From NCBI GenBank assembly GCA_019925095.2, contig CM034413.1:1307001-1371000 (forward strand): a stretch of 64,000 nt of DNA, in the 5' to 3' direction. This DNA comes from Dendrolimus kikuchii. Taxonomy: Eukaryota > Arthropoda > Insecta > Lepidoptera > Lasiocampidae. Shown here one piece after another: positions 30,516 through 41,392 of this stretch. Position numbers and translations under genes: made by a program. Under the pieces are notes generated by a model, which was not told the origin of the DNA, made no database searches, and saw nothing but the letters and a program-made list of their open reading frames with translations. Each line of letters starts with the position of its first letter. Position 1 is the first letter of the stretch.

Positions 30516-31299
30516 TTGGATTCTACTTATAAAACTATTGTTACAGTTATTTAGTAGCGTAGTTGTTCTTTTCATGTTTCTTTTTAAAGTTAATAATTAA
30601 TTTTGTCATGTACCCTCTTATTTCTAAGCGATACAATCGGCCATTTCCTTAATTGAATAATAATGTTATATTTTTGTTTATTCGGTGATTAGCGCTTGTT
30701 TTGTATAGAGTAAATAGTTCTCTATAATTTAACATAATTTTATGTAGGAATGTTTATCTCTAATATGTAGTGATTGTGTACAGATTATAATTCAAAATCT
30801 CTCAATTGTATATAGACGGTATTCACTACATTTTGTTCTCATGTTGGCAGACGCGATAGATTCATACTGTGTTCGGCTTATTTTATTACATGTAAAATTT
30901 TGAATCTCAAATTTCCAAACAATAACGTATTAAATTCTCTTCGTTCATAATCCTTTAATTAAAATAGTTTATCAATGACTTCAATACGCTATCGGTTGTG
31001 TCAATTTGCTAAGTTTGTTAGACTGTCAAATTGTTGGAGGGATGGCGAGGTGTTCTAAAAATGCTTGTAGAGTGTGAAGAGTTAGTGTATTAAATATGTT
31101 AATACCGTAAGTTCTTTGATTATAAATATGTGACCAGTTGCTGTTCTTTTATTACCATAAACTCTTCTGAGTTGTTTCAAGTATTACACTATAGTCTTAA
31201 GGGACTATAGGTAGATTACAATGTATCTAAGTTAAGTTGTCTTTGTTGCATTGCTTTATAATATTTTAGTACATTTTACATTATATAAGTATTCTTTCT
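30516..31299. other. anonymous AT-rich sequence
   Basis: Nothing coding. ACTATAGTCTTAAGGGACTATAG near 31190 resembles the hairpin after the retroelement stop codon at 42886 and 50671. Confidence 0.35.
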
Positions 31300-31616
31300 T
31301 TTTTTTTTTTATTGCAGGAGATCAGCAGACAGGCAGACGGCCCACTTGATGGAAAGCGGTTACCATCGCCTATGGACATTTGCAACACCAAAGTTGCTAC
31401 AAATGCGCTGCTGCTCTCTTAAGGGAGACTGGAACCTGGTCACTAATGCCGGAACACAACTCAAGGTTGTTATGGCGACATACTTTAGACCAGGGGTGGT
31501 AGCCATCCAGTCGGGCAAATGCCCTACCACCTGGCTGTGGGTTGTTAAGTCGCCTCTTACGACAGGCCGCCCGGCCGCAGGAAATTATATTCTTTCTCCG
31601 TCCCTGCACAGATAGA
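31300..31616 (-). repeat. family B SINE-like repeat, full length
   Basis: One of the best-preserved copies, from TTTTTATTGCAGGAGATCAG to CGTCCCTGCACAGATAGA. The hairpin GGTGGTAG/CTACCACC is intact. Confidence 0.8.
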
Positions 31617-31619
31617 ATA

Positions 31620-31835
31620 TACTAGCTGTCCCGGCAGACGTTGTTCTGCCCTGAAGAAATAAAATTTAGAACCCGATTGCAGCGCCACCTACCGGGTACA
31701 AATGTAAGCTATCCTATCTTTCAAGTCGGATGAAACTGCGCACGGTGCGCAAATTTGATTAAAATCGGTCAAGTAATTTAGGAGTCCATCGCGGACAAAA
31801 AACGTGACACGTAATTTGTATATATTAAGATATAC
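31620..31835 (-). repeat. Helitron-like family F
   Basis: CTAGCTGTCCCGGCAGACG, AGCGCCACCTACCGGG, AAGTCGGATGAAACTGCGC and AACGTGACACGTAATTTG. Nearly identical to 51781-51994 and adjacent to the B copy. Confidence 0.55.
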
Positions 31836-32044
31836 AAAAAAAAATTGTTAACATATTTTAAAGCCGGCATTTCCATGTAGATTCCTGGAGTATGAACCGC
31901 TGGGATTTACTGTGCGCGAGGAAAATATTTCAGCTACTAGTAAATTCTTAAGAGCACAAAGGACGTACATTTTATAACGTGTTTGGACAGCTTGGAATAT
32001 TTTAAAGTTTTATTCTGGAGTAGAATATGGTAGACCAATGTAAA

Positions 32045-32258
32045 AACGACACACTTTCCATGATCAAATTGATCGTGTACTAGCAGAAGGTGATGTTAGG
32101 AGCCTTAAGAACAGACGAGCGTGCATGACAAGAGCTATGAATGTCAAAGAAGCAAGTGAGGTGTGTAAGAATAAGCCTGAATGGCGCTCTGTTGTTCGTG
32201 CCTACCCCGCAAGGGAACTGGCGTGAAGTTATGTATGTATGTATGTATGTATGTAATG
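32045..32258 (+). mobile_element. RTE-like LINE family A, 3' end
   Basis: GACACACTTTCCATGATC through five ATGT units. It shares AAGCCTGAATGGCG with the copy at 26453. Confidence 0.75.
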
Positions 32259-32331
32259 TAAAAACGAGATGAATAGATTTAATGTCAATTGTTGCCTGTG
32301 ATTTGATAGGTGAAAAAACTCAATAATATAT

Positions 32332-32793
32332 TGTTACGAGTGACAGGACTCGAATTAAAAATGCCGTTGGAATTACTATAGAATTTATTAGAACTATACA
32401 AACACGTATAACACAGGTACAAATATAACCGAACGCAATAAGTCCATATGTAATTCACAATTCAATATTACGCGCAAAGTCCGCACTTAATGTGCACACG
32501 CTTGTGTTATCGCTTTGACTGCCTATCTCTGCATTGGGTCATTGATTTATACTGCACCGATACAATACGGCTGCCAGCCCGCGTAGATCGGATTTCTCAG
32601 AATTAGTTCGACATACCTGTCTAATGACTGCCATAAAAGATGACAATACACAATGGACTGTTTTTCTAATTACAAATTTTAAACACAAATTAAACATAAG
32701 AAGACAGTCATAGTTTCAATGTTATGAGCTCAAACGCCGGCAGGTAGTAAATGTGCTTTGTCTATAGGTATGCAGATGGCCCAAATTATAACA
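32332..32793 (-). mobile_element. solo LTR, gypsy-like family C
   Basis: Bounded by TGTTACGAG and TTATAACA, i.e. TGTTA...TAACA termini. Read on the minus strand it carries a TATAAAT promoter box, then an AATAAA signal (in CTAATAAATTC) before a U5-like GGCATTTTTAATTCGAGTCC. Flanks ATAT/ATAC are an imperfect 4-bp duplication. No internal region follows, so this is a solo LTR. Family members: 38422, 41393, 47736, 56566. Confidence 0.7.
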
Positions 32794-33385
32794 ATACAAT
32801 GGCAGCATGTACATAAAAAATAATAAAATTAAATAGTTATAGCTAAATAATATCTCAAAATCCATGCAAACATCTTTCCAATTGCTTCAGAACCAAAAAG
32901 TTATAAACCTAACAAAATCTTCATCATTACACATTTGTATTTGGTTTTGATGAATTCTCTGCTATATGTCCGGATTCCAAAGTCTAATACTAATGAAATT
33001 TATATGGGGCCACATAGAAACCAGACTGCCTCCAACGCAGAAAAAAATCCACTCAGAGACAAAAACGTTACGGCTGACGTTATGCATATGACTTAAGAAC
33101 CTCCTTTTTTAAGTCGGTTAAAATAGAAATACAGACAACAAAGAATAAATAGTCATAGCGAAATATTATCTTGAAATCCATGAAAATGTTTCACATAAAG
33201 GCATCGATCGGTCTCTATCAAATACCCTCAATCCCCGACAATAGGTGCTTTTGGTTATTTTTGATACAAGCGCAGTATGCCGATGTTTCATCTCTATTTT
33301 CCTGAGTTTTCATCCTTTCCAGGATTCTGTAGTCATTTTCGCAAAAACGAAATCCCTGTACAATCGTCATGCCTTCAGGTAAAAT
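32794..33385. other. anonymous sequence with family S fragment
   Basis: AACCTCCTTTTTTAAGTCGG at 33099 is a family S fragment; the rest is unassigned. Confidence 0.35.
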
Positions 33386-33640
33386 TGTTACGTATTGCGG
33401 GATTCGAATTAAACGCCTTTTAAATGATCACAAACTTTATTGTATGTACACATATGTAATTTACAGTTCTTACAAGCACAGCCAGACATAATTCAAACCG
33501 TAAAGGCTGTAGATTTTAAAACGCAACGTCTTACTTACGTACTTACAAAAAAAAAAATTACGTCTCGATCGCAGTTGAAACTCAACTGACACTGACTACA
33601 GGTCGAAAATATATATTAGCAAAATAGACATGTACCCCAA
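33386..33640 (-). repeat. possible LTR end (TGTTACGTATTGCGGG)
   Basis: Its TGTTACGTATTGCGGGATTC start and a TTCGAATTAAACGCC block resemble the U5 end of family C LTRs, but the rest differs and the other end is not defined. Confidence 0.3.
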
Positions 33641-33724
33641 ATAAACACATAGACATCTGACAGAATCCTCAAACTTGTAAAGCTTTAATGCAATTTTTTA
33701 GTTAACTTGTAACTTGCAGTTCTA

Positions 33725-34002
33725 TCCGTGCAGGAACGGAGAAAGAATACAATTTCCTTAACAACCCATAGCCAGGTGGTAGGGCATTTGCCCGACTGGA
33801 TGGCTACCACCCCTGGTCTAAAGTATGTCGCTGTAACAACCTTGAGTTGTGTTCCGGCATTAGTGACCAGGTTCCAGTCTCCCTTAAGAGATTAGCAGCG
33901 CATTTGTAGCAGCTTTGGTGGTGCAAATGTCCATAGGAGATGGTAACCGCTTTCCATCAAGTGGGCCGTCTGCCTGTCTGCTAATCTCCTGCAATAAAAA
34001 AA
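33725..34002 (+). repeat. family B copy with internal deletion
   Basis: 5' end and tail are present, but the GCGGCC...CGTAAGAGGC block is missing after AATTTCCTTAACAACC. Confidence 0.7.
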
Positions 34003-34227
34003 GGACAATAGAACGGTTTACAGTGTTTTCTCAATCTTTGACCACGAACACAGAGGGATTAGTTATTAACTAAAGTTGATTATTTAATACTTAGAAAATT
34101 AGCGCAACAAATGACAGTGAAATATTAAGATTACCGTTAAAAGCATAAGCAGATATTTAAAACAGCAAAGGTAATAAAACACCTGATTGACTACGGATTA
34201 GAGCTTCTCAGAATATGAGAGTCGTAA

Positions 34228-34476
34228 CAAGCCAGCAGCGGTAGGGTATTTTGCCAGGTGGTAGGGTATTTGCCGGACTAGAAGGCTACTATTCCTAGTC
34301 TAGAGTATGCCGCCATAACAACCTTGAGTTGGGTACCGGTATTAGTGACCAGGTTCCAGTCTCCCTTAAGAGAGCCGCAGCACATGTGTAGCACCTTTGG
34401 TGTTGCAAATGACCATAGGCGATTGTAACCGCTGTCCATCAAGTGTGCCGTATGCCTGTCTGCTGAACTCTTAGGT
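34228..34476 (+). repeat. family B copy, truncated and diverged
   Basis: It starts at CAGCGGTAGGG and includes the hairpin region with changes. It ends at CTGCTGAACTCTT without an A tail. Confidence 0.6.
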
Positions 34477-34654
34477 AAAGCCTTAGATGAGTACCGACAC
34501 CTCGCACCCGACTCCGGGGGCCAAGACGAGGCCACCGCCTCCGTGCTTGCCTTAGACAGTAGGCACGGAGTGGAGATCGCTAGAACTTAGATTCACTCCA
34601 GGGATGGAAGTCATATATGGCATAACTTAGCTTCGGTGAACCTATTTTCATTAC

Positions 34655-34815
34655 ATGAGTTCAGCAGACAGCCACAAAGCGGTTACCATCGCCTATGGAC
34701 ATTTGTAATACCAAAGGTTCTACCGCACTCTGAAGAGAGACTGGAACCTGGCCACTAATGCCGGAACACAGCTCAAGGTTGTTACGTCGGCATGCTCTAG
34801 ACTAGGCGTATGGTA
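34655..34815 (-). repeat. family B fragment with deletions
   Basis: GAGTTCAGCAGACAG then GCGGTTACCATCGCCTATGG. The CAGACGGCCCACTTG block is deleted. Confidence 0.6.
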
Positions 34816-34857
34816 TTTCCTTCCAATCTCAAGTACGTACCCCCACTCGCATCTAAA

Positions 34858-35192
34858 AATATCTATGTATATAAAATAAAGTCGTGTTAGTTACACTATT
34901 TATAACGCATGAACGGCTGTTCCGATTTGGCTGAAAATTGGTGGGGAGGTCGCTTAGAACCAGGAGACGGACATAGGATACTTTTATCCCGACGGAACCG
35001 GTAGGTGGCGCTGAGGTCGGGTTCTAGAATCGACCTAATCACCTGGAGCGATTTTGGTGATTTTGTTTTTGTGTGTTTGTGTGAGTCCCCGGATGGTTTA
35101 AACCCACAATTGGAACCGGTAGGTGGCGCTGGGATCGGGTCCTAGATTTTTATTTTTTCAGAGAAGGACAACGTCTGCTGGGGCCGTTAGTT
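34858..35192 (+). repeat. Helitron-like family G, full length
   Basis: ATGTATATAAAATAAAGTCG start, two ACCGGTAGGTGGCGCTGRG blocks, GATTTTGTTTTTGTGTG core, and a CGTCTGCTGGGGCCGTTAGT end. It serves as the reference for the copy interrupted by the foldback element. Confidence 0.6.
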
Positions 35193-35330
35193 TATTATAA
35201 ATAAAAACACGACGCCACGGATGTTGCGAAAATGAAAACCAAACAGTTGATGTACAACACTATAATAACAACACATATACAACACTAAAACACGATACAA
35301 GTGGTATTTAATTTAATTTAATTAAGTATA

Positions 35331-35388
35331 TATGTATATATATATATATACATACATACATACATACATACACACACTCACACACACG

Positions 35389-35461
<73 letters not shown>
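35331..35461. repeat. (ATAC)n/(AC)n/(AT)n compound microsatellite
   Basis: Runs of AT, then CATA and CACA units, then about 33 AT units. It borders the 5' end of the family A copy. Confidence 0.9.
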
Positions 35462-35462
<1 letters not shown>

Positions 35463-35463
<1 letters not shown>

Positions 35464-36332
35464 TTGCACCTTGCTTTATGCGGATGATGCCGTGCTTTTA
35501 GCCGAATCGCCATCAGAACTACAAACACTAGCTACAATGATGAAAGAGACTGTCAGGCGAGAGGCTTACATTTGAATGCGAAGAAAACAAAGGTTATGGT
35601 GTTTGAAAGATAAGAAACCAGAACGAAGGCCAGGATAATGGTCGATGATGTTATGCTGGAGTAAGTGAATGAGTTTGTATATCTTGGTTGTGCTTTTAGC
35701 AGGGATGGAAGGTACACCGCTGATATAGAAAGAAGAGTGAATTTGGGGAATAGTTTGAATGGAGCGTTAGGTAAACTTCTAGGCGCTAAGAACCTCAGCC
35801 AGAAGGCCCAGCTCGCCGTACACAACGCGGTGCTGGCACCTACGCCACGTATGGAAGCCAGAGTTGAGTATGGAAGAGAGAGCATGAAAGTAGAGTAAAC
35901 GCGGTCGAGATGCGAGCACTGCGCAAAATCTGCGGAGTGACGCTCGCGGACCGCGTTCGTAATACCGAAGTAAGAAAGAGAGTGCGTCTAAAAGAGAGTG
36001 TCGGGGTGAAGGTAAGAAAAGGAATGCTCCGGTGGTTCGGGCATGTGGAAAGAATGCATGATGAAAGAATGACTAAACAGTTATACAATGCAAAAGTGGA
36101 TGGATGCAGAAGTCGTGGAAGGCCACGACATACCTTCCATGATCAAATTGATCGTGTACTAGCAGAAGGTGATGTCAGGAGCCTTAAGAACAGACGAGCG
36201 TGCATGACAAGAGTTATGAATGTCAAAGAAGCAAGTGAGGCGTGTAAGAATAGGCCTAAATGGCGCTCTGTTGTTCGTGCCTACCCCGCAAGGGAACTGC
36301 CGTGAAGTTATGTATGTATGTATGTATGTACA
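35463..36332 (+). pseudogene. RTE-like LINE family A with RT palm fragment, decayed
   Basis: The longest plus-strand copy of family A. It encodes [19 protein letters not shown] (the reverse-transcriptase active-site box) and, after frameshifts, EFVYLGCAFSRDGRYTADIE and the LGAKNLSQKAQLAVHNAVL thumb-like segment. The C-terminal 130 residues are open from MRALRKICGV to PARELP. Compared with the 55309 copy, there are frame breaks near 35545 and 35610, a stop at 35662-35664 and a deletion near 35840, so no active enzyme is made. It ends with four ATGT units. Confidence 0.75.
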
Positions 36333-36339
36333 ATGATAT

Positions 36340-36535
36340 ATTGTCTACCGTGACGATACCTCATGGGCACAGCGGAAGATCAGCGCTGGTTTTAACCGAC
36401 CGGTATTATGCTGAGTCTGATGCCCCTTTTGGGACAAGATTGTATCACGCTTGTTTCAAATTTGTTAGAAATTATACTTACTGTATTTATATAATTTGTC
36501 CTAAATAAAATTATTTTCTTTCTTTCTTTTTTTTC
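36340..36535 (+). repeat. LINE family T 3' tail, (CTTT)n type
   Basis: AGATCAGCGCTGG, TATTATGCTGAGTCTGATGC and TGTCCTAAATAAAATTATTTTC, then CTTTCTTTC. Compare 47225. Confidence 0.5.
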
Positions 36536-36773
36536 TCGATGTCATTACTACGAAACACTACGCAGTGCGTACACTGATAAGCACTTGGCCGATGCTTTCT
36601 TTTTATCTCCGATATTACCGACCCTATGCCGTACATAGTGAAAACTATGCGACGTTTTGTATAAGTTTGATTGAAATATCTTCTTTGTTGTGAACTCTTC
36701 TTTGTTACCAAATGGAAATTGATTTCGAATTTTGCAACATATGATGGCCGGTACTTATATTTTTTATTTTATT

Positions 36774-36880
36774 TACATACATACATACATAACTTCACGC
36801 CAGTTCCCTTGCGGGGTAGGCACGAACAACAGAGCGCCATTTAGGCTTATTCTTACACACCTCACTTGCTTCTTTGACAA
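36774..36880 (-). mobile_element. RTE-like LINE family A, shortest 3' end
   Basis: Tail ATACATACATACATAAC, then ORF2 end codons to CTTCTTTGACA; 106 bp. Confidence 0.7.
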
Positions 36881-36952
36881 TTTTATTTATTTCAGCACTC
36901 ATAACCCCTTTTATGTTTTAAGAAAGGCAATATTAATAATCTAAATCATTTT

Positions 36953-37250
36953 ATCCGTGCAGGAACGGAGAAATAATACAATTTCGGGCAGCCTGTCGTA
37001 AGAGGCGACTAAACAACCCACAGCCAGGTGGTAGGGCATTTGCCCGACTGGATGGCTACCACCCCTGGTCTAATGTATGTCGCCATAACAACCTTGATTG
37101 TGTTCTGGCATTAGTGACCAGGTTCCAGACTCCCTTAAAAGAGCAGCAGCGCATTTGTAGAAACATTGATGGTGCAAATGTCCATAGGCGATGGTAACCG
37201 CTTTCCATCGAGTGGGCCGTCTGCCTGTCTGTTGATCTCCTGCAATAAAA
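36953..37250 (+). repeat. family B copy, near full length
   Basis: CCGTGCAGGAACGGAG start, a 10-bp deletion at CAATTTCGGGCAGCC, and a CTCCTGCAATAAAATAAAA tail. Confidence 0.75.
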
Positions 37251-37261
37251 TAAAAATAAAC

Positions 37262-37412
37262 TATGTAAAATTTTTAGGGGACCAAATGGGTACTATTCTG
37301 CATCAAACTAAAGAAGAATCACGTAAATCGGATCATAAATCTCAGCGTAATCGGTGTAAGTGTAAGTTGAGAACCCCCTCGTTTTGGAAGTACGGATTAA
37401 AAAAAAGTTAAA
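37262..37412 (-). repeat. interspersed repeat family S, inverted copy
   Basis: GGGGACCAAATGGGTACTA, AATCACGTAAATCGGATC and GTTGAGAACCCCCTCG, the inverse of 18470-18620. Confidence 0.5.
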
Positions 37413-37421
37413 AAATAGTTT

Positions 37422-37733
37422 TTTTTTATTGCAGGAGATCAGCAGACAGGCAGAAGGCCCACTTGATGGAAAGCGGTTACCATCGCCTATGGACATTTGC
37501 AACAGCAAAGTTGCTACAAATGCGCTGCTGCTCTCTTAAGGGTCACTGGAACCTGGTCACTAATGCCGGAACACAACTCAAGGTTGTTATGGCGACATAC
37601 TCTAGACCAGGGGTGGTAGCCATCCAGTCGGGCAAATGCCCTACCACCTGGCTGTGGGTTGTTAAGTCGCCTCTTACGACAGGCCGCCCGGCCGCAGGAA
37701 ATTGTATTCTTTCTCCGTTCCTGCACGGATAAA
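37422..37733 (-). repeat. family B SINE-like repeat, full length
   Basis: Complete unit, tail TTTTTTTTATTGCAGGAG at the left. It forms a head-to-head pair with the copy at 37808. Confidence 0.8.
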
Positions 37734-37807
37734 AGAGTGAAGTTAGATAGAAGTTACTTAGAAGATTATTTTATTTTGTTGCCGACCAGTGTTATTTTTC
37801 TACACTT

Positions 37808-37960
37808 CGTTCCGGCATTAGTGACCAGGTTCCAGTCTCCCTTAAGAGAGCAGCAGCGCATTTGTAGCAACTTTGGTGTTGCAAATGTCCGTAGGCGATG
37901 GTAACCGCTTTCCATCAAGTGGGCCGTCTGCCTGTCTGCTGATCTCCTGCAATAAAAAAA
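37808..37960 (+). repeat. family B copy, 5' truncated
   Basis: Second half only, from TTCCGGCATTAGTGACC to CTCCTGCAATAAAAAAAAAA. Inverted relative to its neighbour. Confidence 0.75.
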
Positions 37961-38393
37961 AAACTTCGAATCAAATTCTATATTCTAATGAGATGACAGT
38001 AAAGGTATACAAATGTGATTTTCCTTTAAATGCCGTAGAAGAGGTGCGCTTAACTAAGTTTGTATGGCCCAAGTGGAACATAGCAAATTATTAATTGAAT
38101 TAATTGAAATTCAGAGTCCTCTGACGACTGTTCGTTGTTCAGTTCAGTTGTGAACTTTGTTAATTTAATATCAAGCGACAGAGAAACAGAGAGTTCCACC
38201 AGTAGTCTCTTAGTTCTCAAAGTTTCAATTCAAAGTTTTAATTTGAAAAATTTTAATCGCGATTCTAATAAGAGATAATCCAGTTGGAGTTTAGAACTGA
38301 TATAAGAACTTTGTGTAAGTTTTCTTTTATATTATTTAATACAAGCTGTGCTCGCTGTTTCACTCGGGATTTGGGACTTGTATTAATATTACC

Positions 38394-38421
38394 TATCCGT
38401 GCAGGAATGGAGAAAGAACAC
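38394..38421 (+). repeat. family B 5' end, cut by an LTR
   Basis: ATCCGTGCAGGAATGGAGAA is the B 5' end; it stops where the LTR begins at 38422. Confidence 0.65.
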
Positions 38422-38868
38422 TGTTACGAGTTGCAGGACTTGAATTAAATTGCCGTTGGAATTATTATAGAGTTTATTAGAACTATACATACATATATAA
38501 AACAGGTACAAATATAACCGAACACAACAAGTCCAAACGTAATGCACAATTTAAGAACAAGCACAAAGTCCGTCACTAAATAGATTACCGAATGCTCGTG
38601 CCTCAATCGAGGCATTGCTTTATACTGCACAGATGCAATATGTCTGCCCGGCCGCGTGACCGAATTTCCTAGAATCAGTTTGTACTTTAAATCCGAGAAA
38701 ACTGGCTAATGACTGCCATAAAATATTACAAAACACAACGGGCTGTTTTCTAATCACAAATTTTAAACACAAAGTAAACAGAAGAAGTCCAAATGCCGAA
38801 AGGTAATAAAATGTGTTTCTACAAGTATGCAGGTGTGAATTTGTCTTTGTCGGCGTCTAGGTCGTAAG
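38422..38868 (-). mobile_element. solo LTR, gypsy-like family C, end lost
   Basis: Starts TGTTACGAGTTGCAGG. It matches 56566-57334 on the opposite strand, including GCATTGCTTTATACTGCAC (promoter region). It ends GGCGTCTAGGTCGTAA, where the expected terminal CA is replaced by the family B sequence GTCGTAAGAGGCG. Confidence 0.7.
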
Positions 38869-39068
38869 AGGCGACAAAACAACCCAATCCAGGTGGTAGC
38901 GCATTTCGCCGACTGGATGGCTACCACCCCTGGTCTAAAGTATGTCGCCATAACAACCTTGAGATGTGTTCCGGCATTAGTGACCAGGTTCCAGTCTCCC
39001 TTAAGAGAGCAGCAGCGCATTTGTAGCACCTTTGGTGTTGAAAATGTCCATAGGCGATGGTAACCGCT
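38862..39068 (+). repeat. family B remainder after LTR
   Basis: From GTCGTAAGAGGCGACAAAAC to GGCGATGGTAACCGCT. It probably belonged to the copy begun at 38394; the 3' tail is missing. Confidence 0.65.
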
Positions 39069-39154
39069 ATGTGTTATTGTTAATTCTCTATTTATTCATT
39101 CATTTTAGGTATGTATTGTGTTATATTTATATATGTATTTAACTTGCACACCAC

Positions 39155-39350
39155 CGTCATGCACTTGCGAATCTCCCGTTGATAAAATCTATAGCCCGGG
39201 TTGTCTGGAAGAGATCGCTCTAAAGCGATAAATAAGGCCGCCCATTGCTCCCACTTTTGCTGTTTAATGGGACTACTGTAACTGGTTTATTCTATGTGTA
39301 TGTGGTGAACAATAAAGTGTTTTATATTCTATTCTATTCTATATTTGGTG
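39155..39350 (+). repeat. LINE family J 3' tail
   Basis: GGGTTGTCTGGAAGAGATCGC, a short hairpin, AATAAGGCCGCCC and GTGAACAATAAAGTGTTTTA, then a TTCTA repeat tail. Confidence 0.55.
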
Positions 39351-39424
39351 AGATAGGGGATCTATCTTAGAAAAGAGGAGTATGAAAGAAAAAGATATAT
39401 TGTGCCAAGCCCAATTTTTTATTT

Positions 39425-39730
39425 TTATTGCAGGAGTTCAGCAGACAGGCAGACGGACTTGATGAAAAGCGGTTACCATCGCCTATGTACATTTGCAACA
39501 CCAAAGGTGCTACAAATGTGCTGCTGCTCTCTTAAGAGAGACTGGGACCTGGTCACCAATGCCGGAATACAACACAAGGTTGTTATGGCGACATACTTTA
39601 GACCAGAGGTGGTAGCCATCCAGTCGGGCAAATGCCCTAATATCTGGCTGTGGGTTGTTATGTCGCCTCTTACGACAGGCCGCCCGGCCGCAGGAAATTG
39701 TATTTTCTCTCCGTTCCTGCACGGATTTAA
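39425..39730 (-). repeat. family B SINE-like repeat, near full length
   Basis: ATTGCAGGAGTTCAGCAGAC to GTTCCTGCACGGATTTA, with a 6-bp deletion in the tail half (GACGGACTTGATG). Confidence 0.75.
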
Positions 39731-39846
39731 AATAATTGGAAGAAATAAATATGGGATATTTTCGACAACATGCTCTTTATTGAAACTACCGTCATGCGCA
39801 TACTGCTAATCATCTTCCCAATTTTGATATCTAAACATGTAAACTC

Positions 39847-40058
39847 AGTCGTGGAAGGCCACGACACACCTTCCACGATCAAATTGATCGTGTACTAGCA
39901 GGTGATGTCAGGAGCCTTAAGAACAGACGAGCGTGCATGACAAGAGTTATGAATGTCAAAGAAGCAAGTGAGGTGTGTAAGGATAAGCCTAAATGGCGCT
40001 CTGTTGTTCCTGCCTACCCCCAAGGGAACTGGCGTGAAGTTATGTATGTATGTATGTA
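39847..40058 (+). mobile_element. RTE-like LINE family A, 3' end
   Basis: AGTCGTGGAAGGCCACGACA to the ATGT tail. Deletions (ACTAGCAGGTGATG and CTACCCCCAAGG) break the ORF. Confidence 0.7.
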
Positions 40059-40375
40059 AACTCAGTCATAGGCGGATTTAACTCAAACAATGAAGTTGAG
40101 ATATTTCGTATAATACATGTGGTAGTGTCCGGTTTTAATTCAGAATTTTAATTAAGCCAGAGGGCGCCTGGGTCCACTGGTGCCGCTTACTTCATCCAGT
40201 CCCGCTTGTAATTATATGCACACAGTTTCCATTATTTTATTAACGAGCTAATTTAAAGTTAAATCGTGATGAGACGTATGAGTTATCTACTATTCCTTTG
40301 TGATTCATAAACCATGGACTATGGGGCCCGGTAGACATTTTCCATGTTGTGAAAAAATAAGAACCTCGAACCCGT

Positions 40376-40685
40376 TTTATCGGTGCAGGAACGGAGGAAG
40401 AATACAATTTCCTGCGGCCTGGCGGCCTGTCGTAAGAGGCGACTAAACAATCCACAGTCAGATGGTAGGGTATTTGCTCGACTGGATGGCGACCACCCCG
40501 GTCTAGTGTATGCCGCCGTAACAACCTTGTGTTGTGTTCTGGCATTAGTGACCAGGTTCCAGTCTTCTTTAAGAGAGCAGCAGCGTTTGTAGCACCTTTG
40601 GTGTTGCAAATGTCCATAGGCGATGGTAACCGCTTTCCATCAAGTGGGCCGTCTGCCTGTCTGCTGAAATCATTCAATAAAAAAA
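40376..40685 (+). repeat. family B copy, full length
   Basis: CGGTGCAGGAACGGAGGAAG to GAAATCATTCAATAAAAAA. Hairpin arms are partly changed (ATGGCGACCACC). Confidence 0.7.
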
Positions 40686-40729
40686 ACTCCGATTGCAGAA
40701 CCACCTACTGAATAATAGTAACAGCTCAT

Positions 40730-41000
40730 AATCCCCATATTCCCAGACCCCTAGTGGCACTAGCAGTACACCCCAATAGCCCGGTACTTTTTGTTCTCAT
40801 TTCCCACAAATTCCTACACTGGCCGGGGCTTGTCCTTGGGTGCATTATTATATGGTGTAGACAGGGATAATCACCAGTCAGTGTCACGCCATTTTTACAT
40901 TAAATTTGTCAAGGGGCGTCTACGCATTGGCCTTCCCATGGCCCCACGCAAGCCCTCCAAAAATCCGAGCTATTTTTATATTTTTATGGCCCGTGGTTTT
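40730..41000. other. GC-rich block of unknown nature
   Basis: CCCCTAGTGGCACTAGCAGT, CACTGGCCGGGGCTTGTCC and GGCCTTCCCATGGCCCCACG. A 70-codon ORF overlaps but shows no motif. It could belong with the block at 19612. Confidence 0.25.
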
Positions 41001-41008
41001 TAAAAACA

Positions 41009-41086
41009 TACAGCTCATAAATGTCCCACTGCTGGGCTCGGGCTTCCCATTATAGGGGAACTTGTCCAAGGTGGTTTGGCAGGTTA
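41009..41086 (-). repeat. SINE family D tail fragment
   Basis: CAGCTCATAAATGTCCCACTG then CTTGTCCAAGGTGGTTTGGC. The body is deleted. Confidence 0.5.
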
Positions 41087-41094
41087 CCTGCTGC

Positions 41095-41388
41095 ATAAAA
41101 TTGTGAATTTAAACCATCCAGGAACCCGTCAAGCACACACAAAATTCATCAAAATCTTAGAACTCGATTCAAGCGCCATCTACTAGATGAAATTGTAATT
41201 TTAAATCCTTTTAGTGTTATAAATGTCCCGTTTGCAGCGCCACCCACCAGGTCTAATTGTGAAACTAAACCATCCAGGAACTCACTTAAACACGCACAAA
41301 ATAATTTCATTAAAATCCTGAAACCGGATTCCAGCACCATCTATTGGATCAAATTGTGAATCTAAACCATTCCGGGACTCACTTAAAC
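41095..41388. repeat. three partial Helitron-like F/G-type units
   Basis: AAACCATCCAGGAACCCG, AAACCATCCAGGAACTCAC and AAACCATTCCGGGACTCAC recur about 145 and 90 bp apart, each with CACACAAAA and AGCGCCAYCYA blocks: degenerate tandem copies. Confidence 0.45.
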
Positions 41389-41392
41389 ATAC

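Noticed and set aside
31346..31615. Recurrent 70-90 codon ORFs with YHRLWTFATPK / AACRKRR peptides on both strands
   Set aside because: They appear in every family B copy in overlapping frames on both strands and vary with indels; they are shadows of a repeat, not a gene.
35322..35528. ORF rich in Tyr-Ile repeats
   Set aside because: Translation of an (AT)n/(ATAC)n microsatellite.
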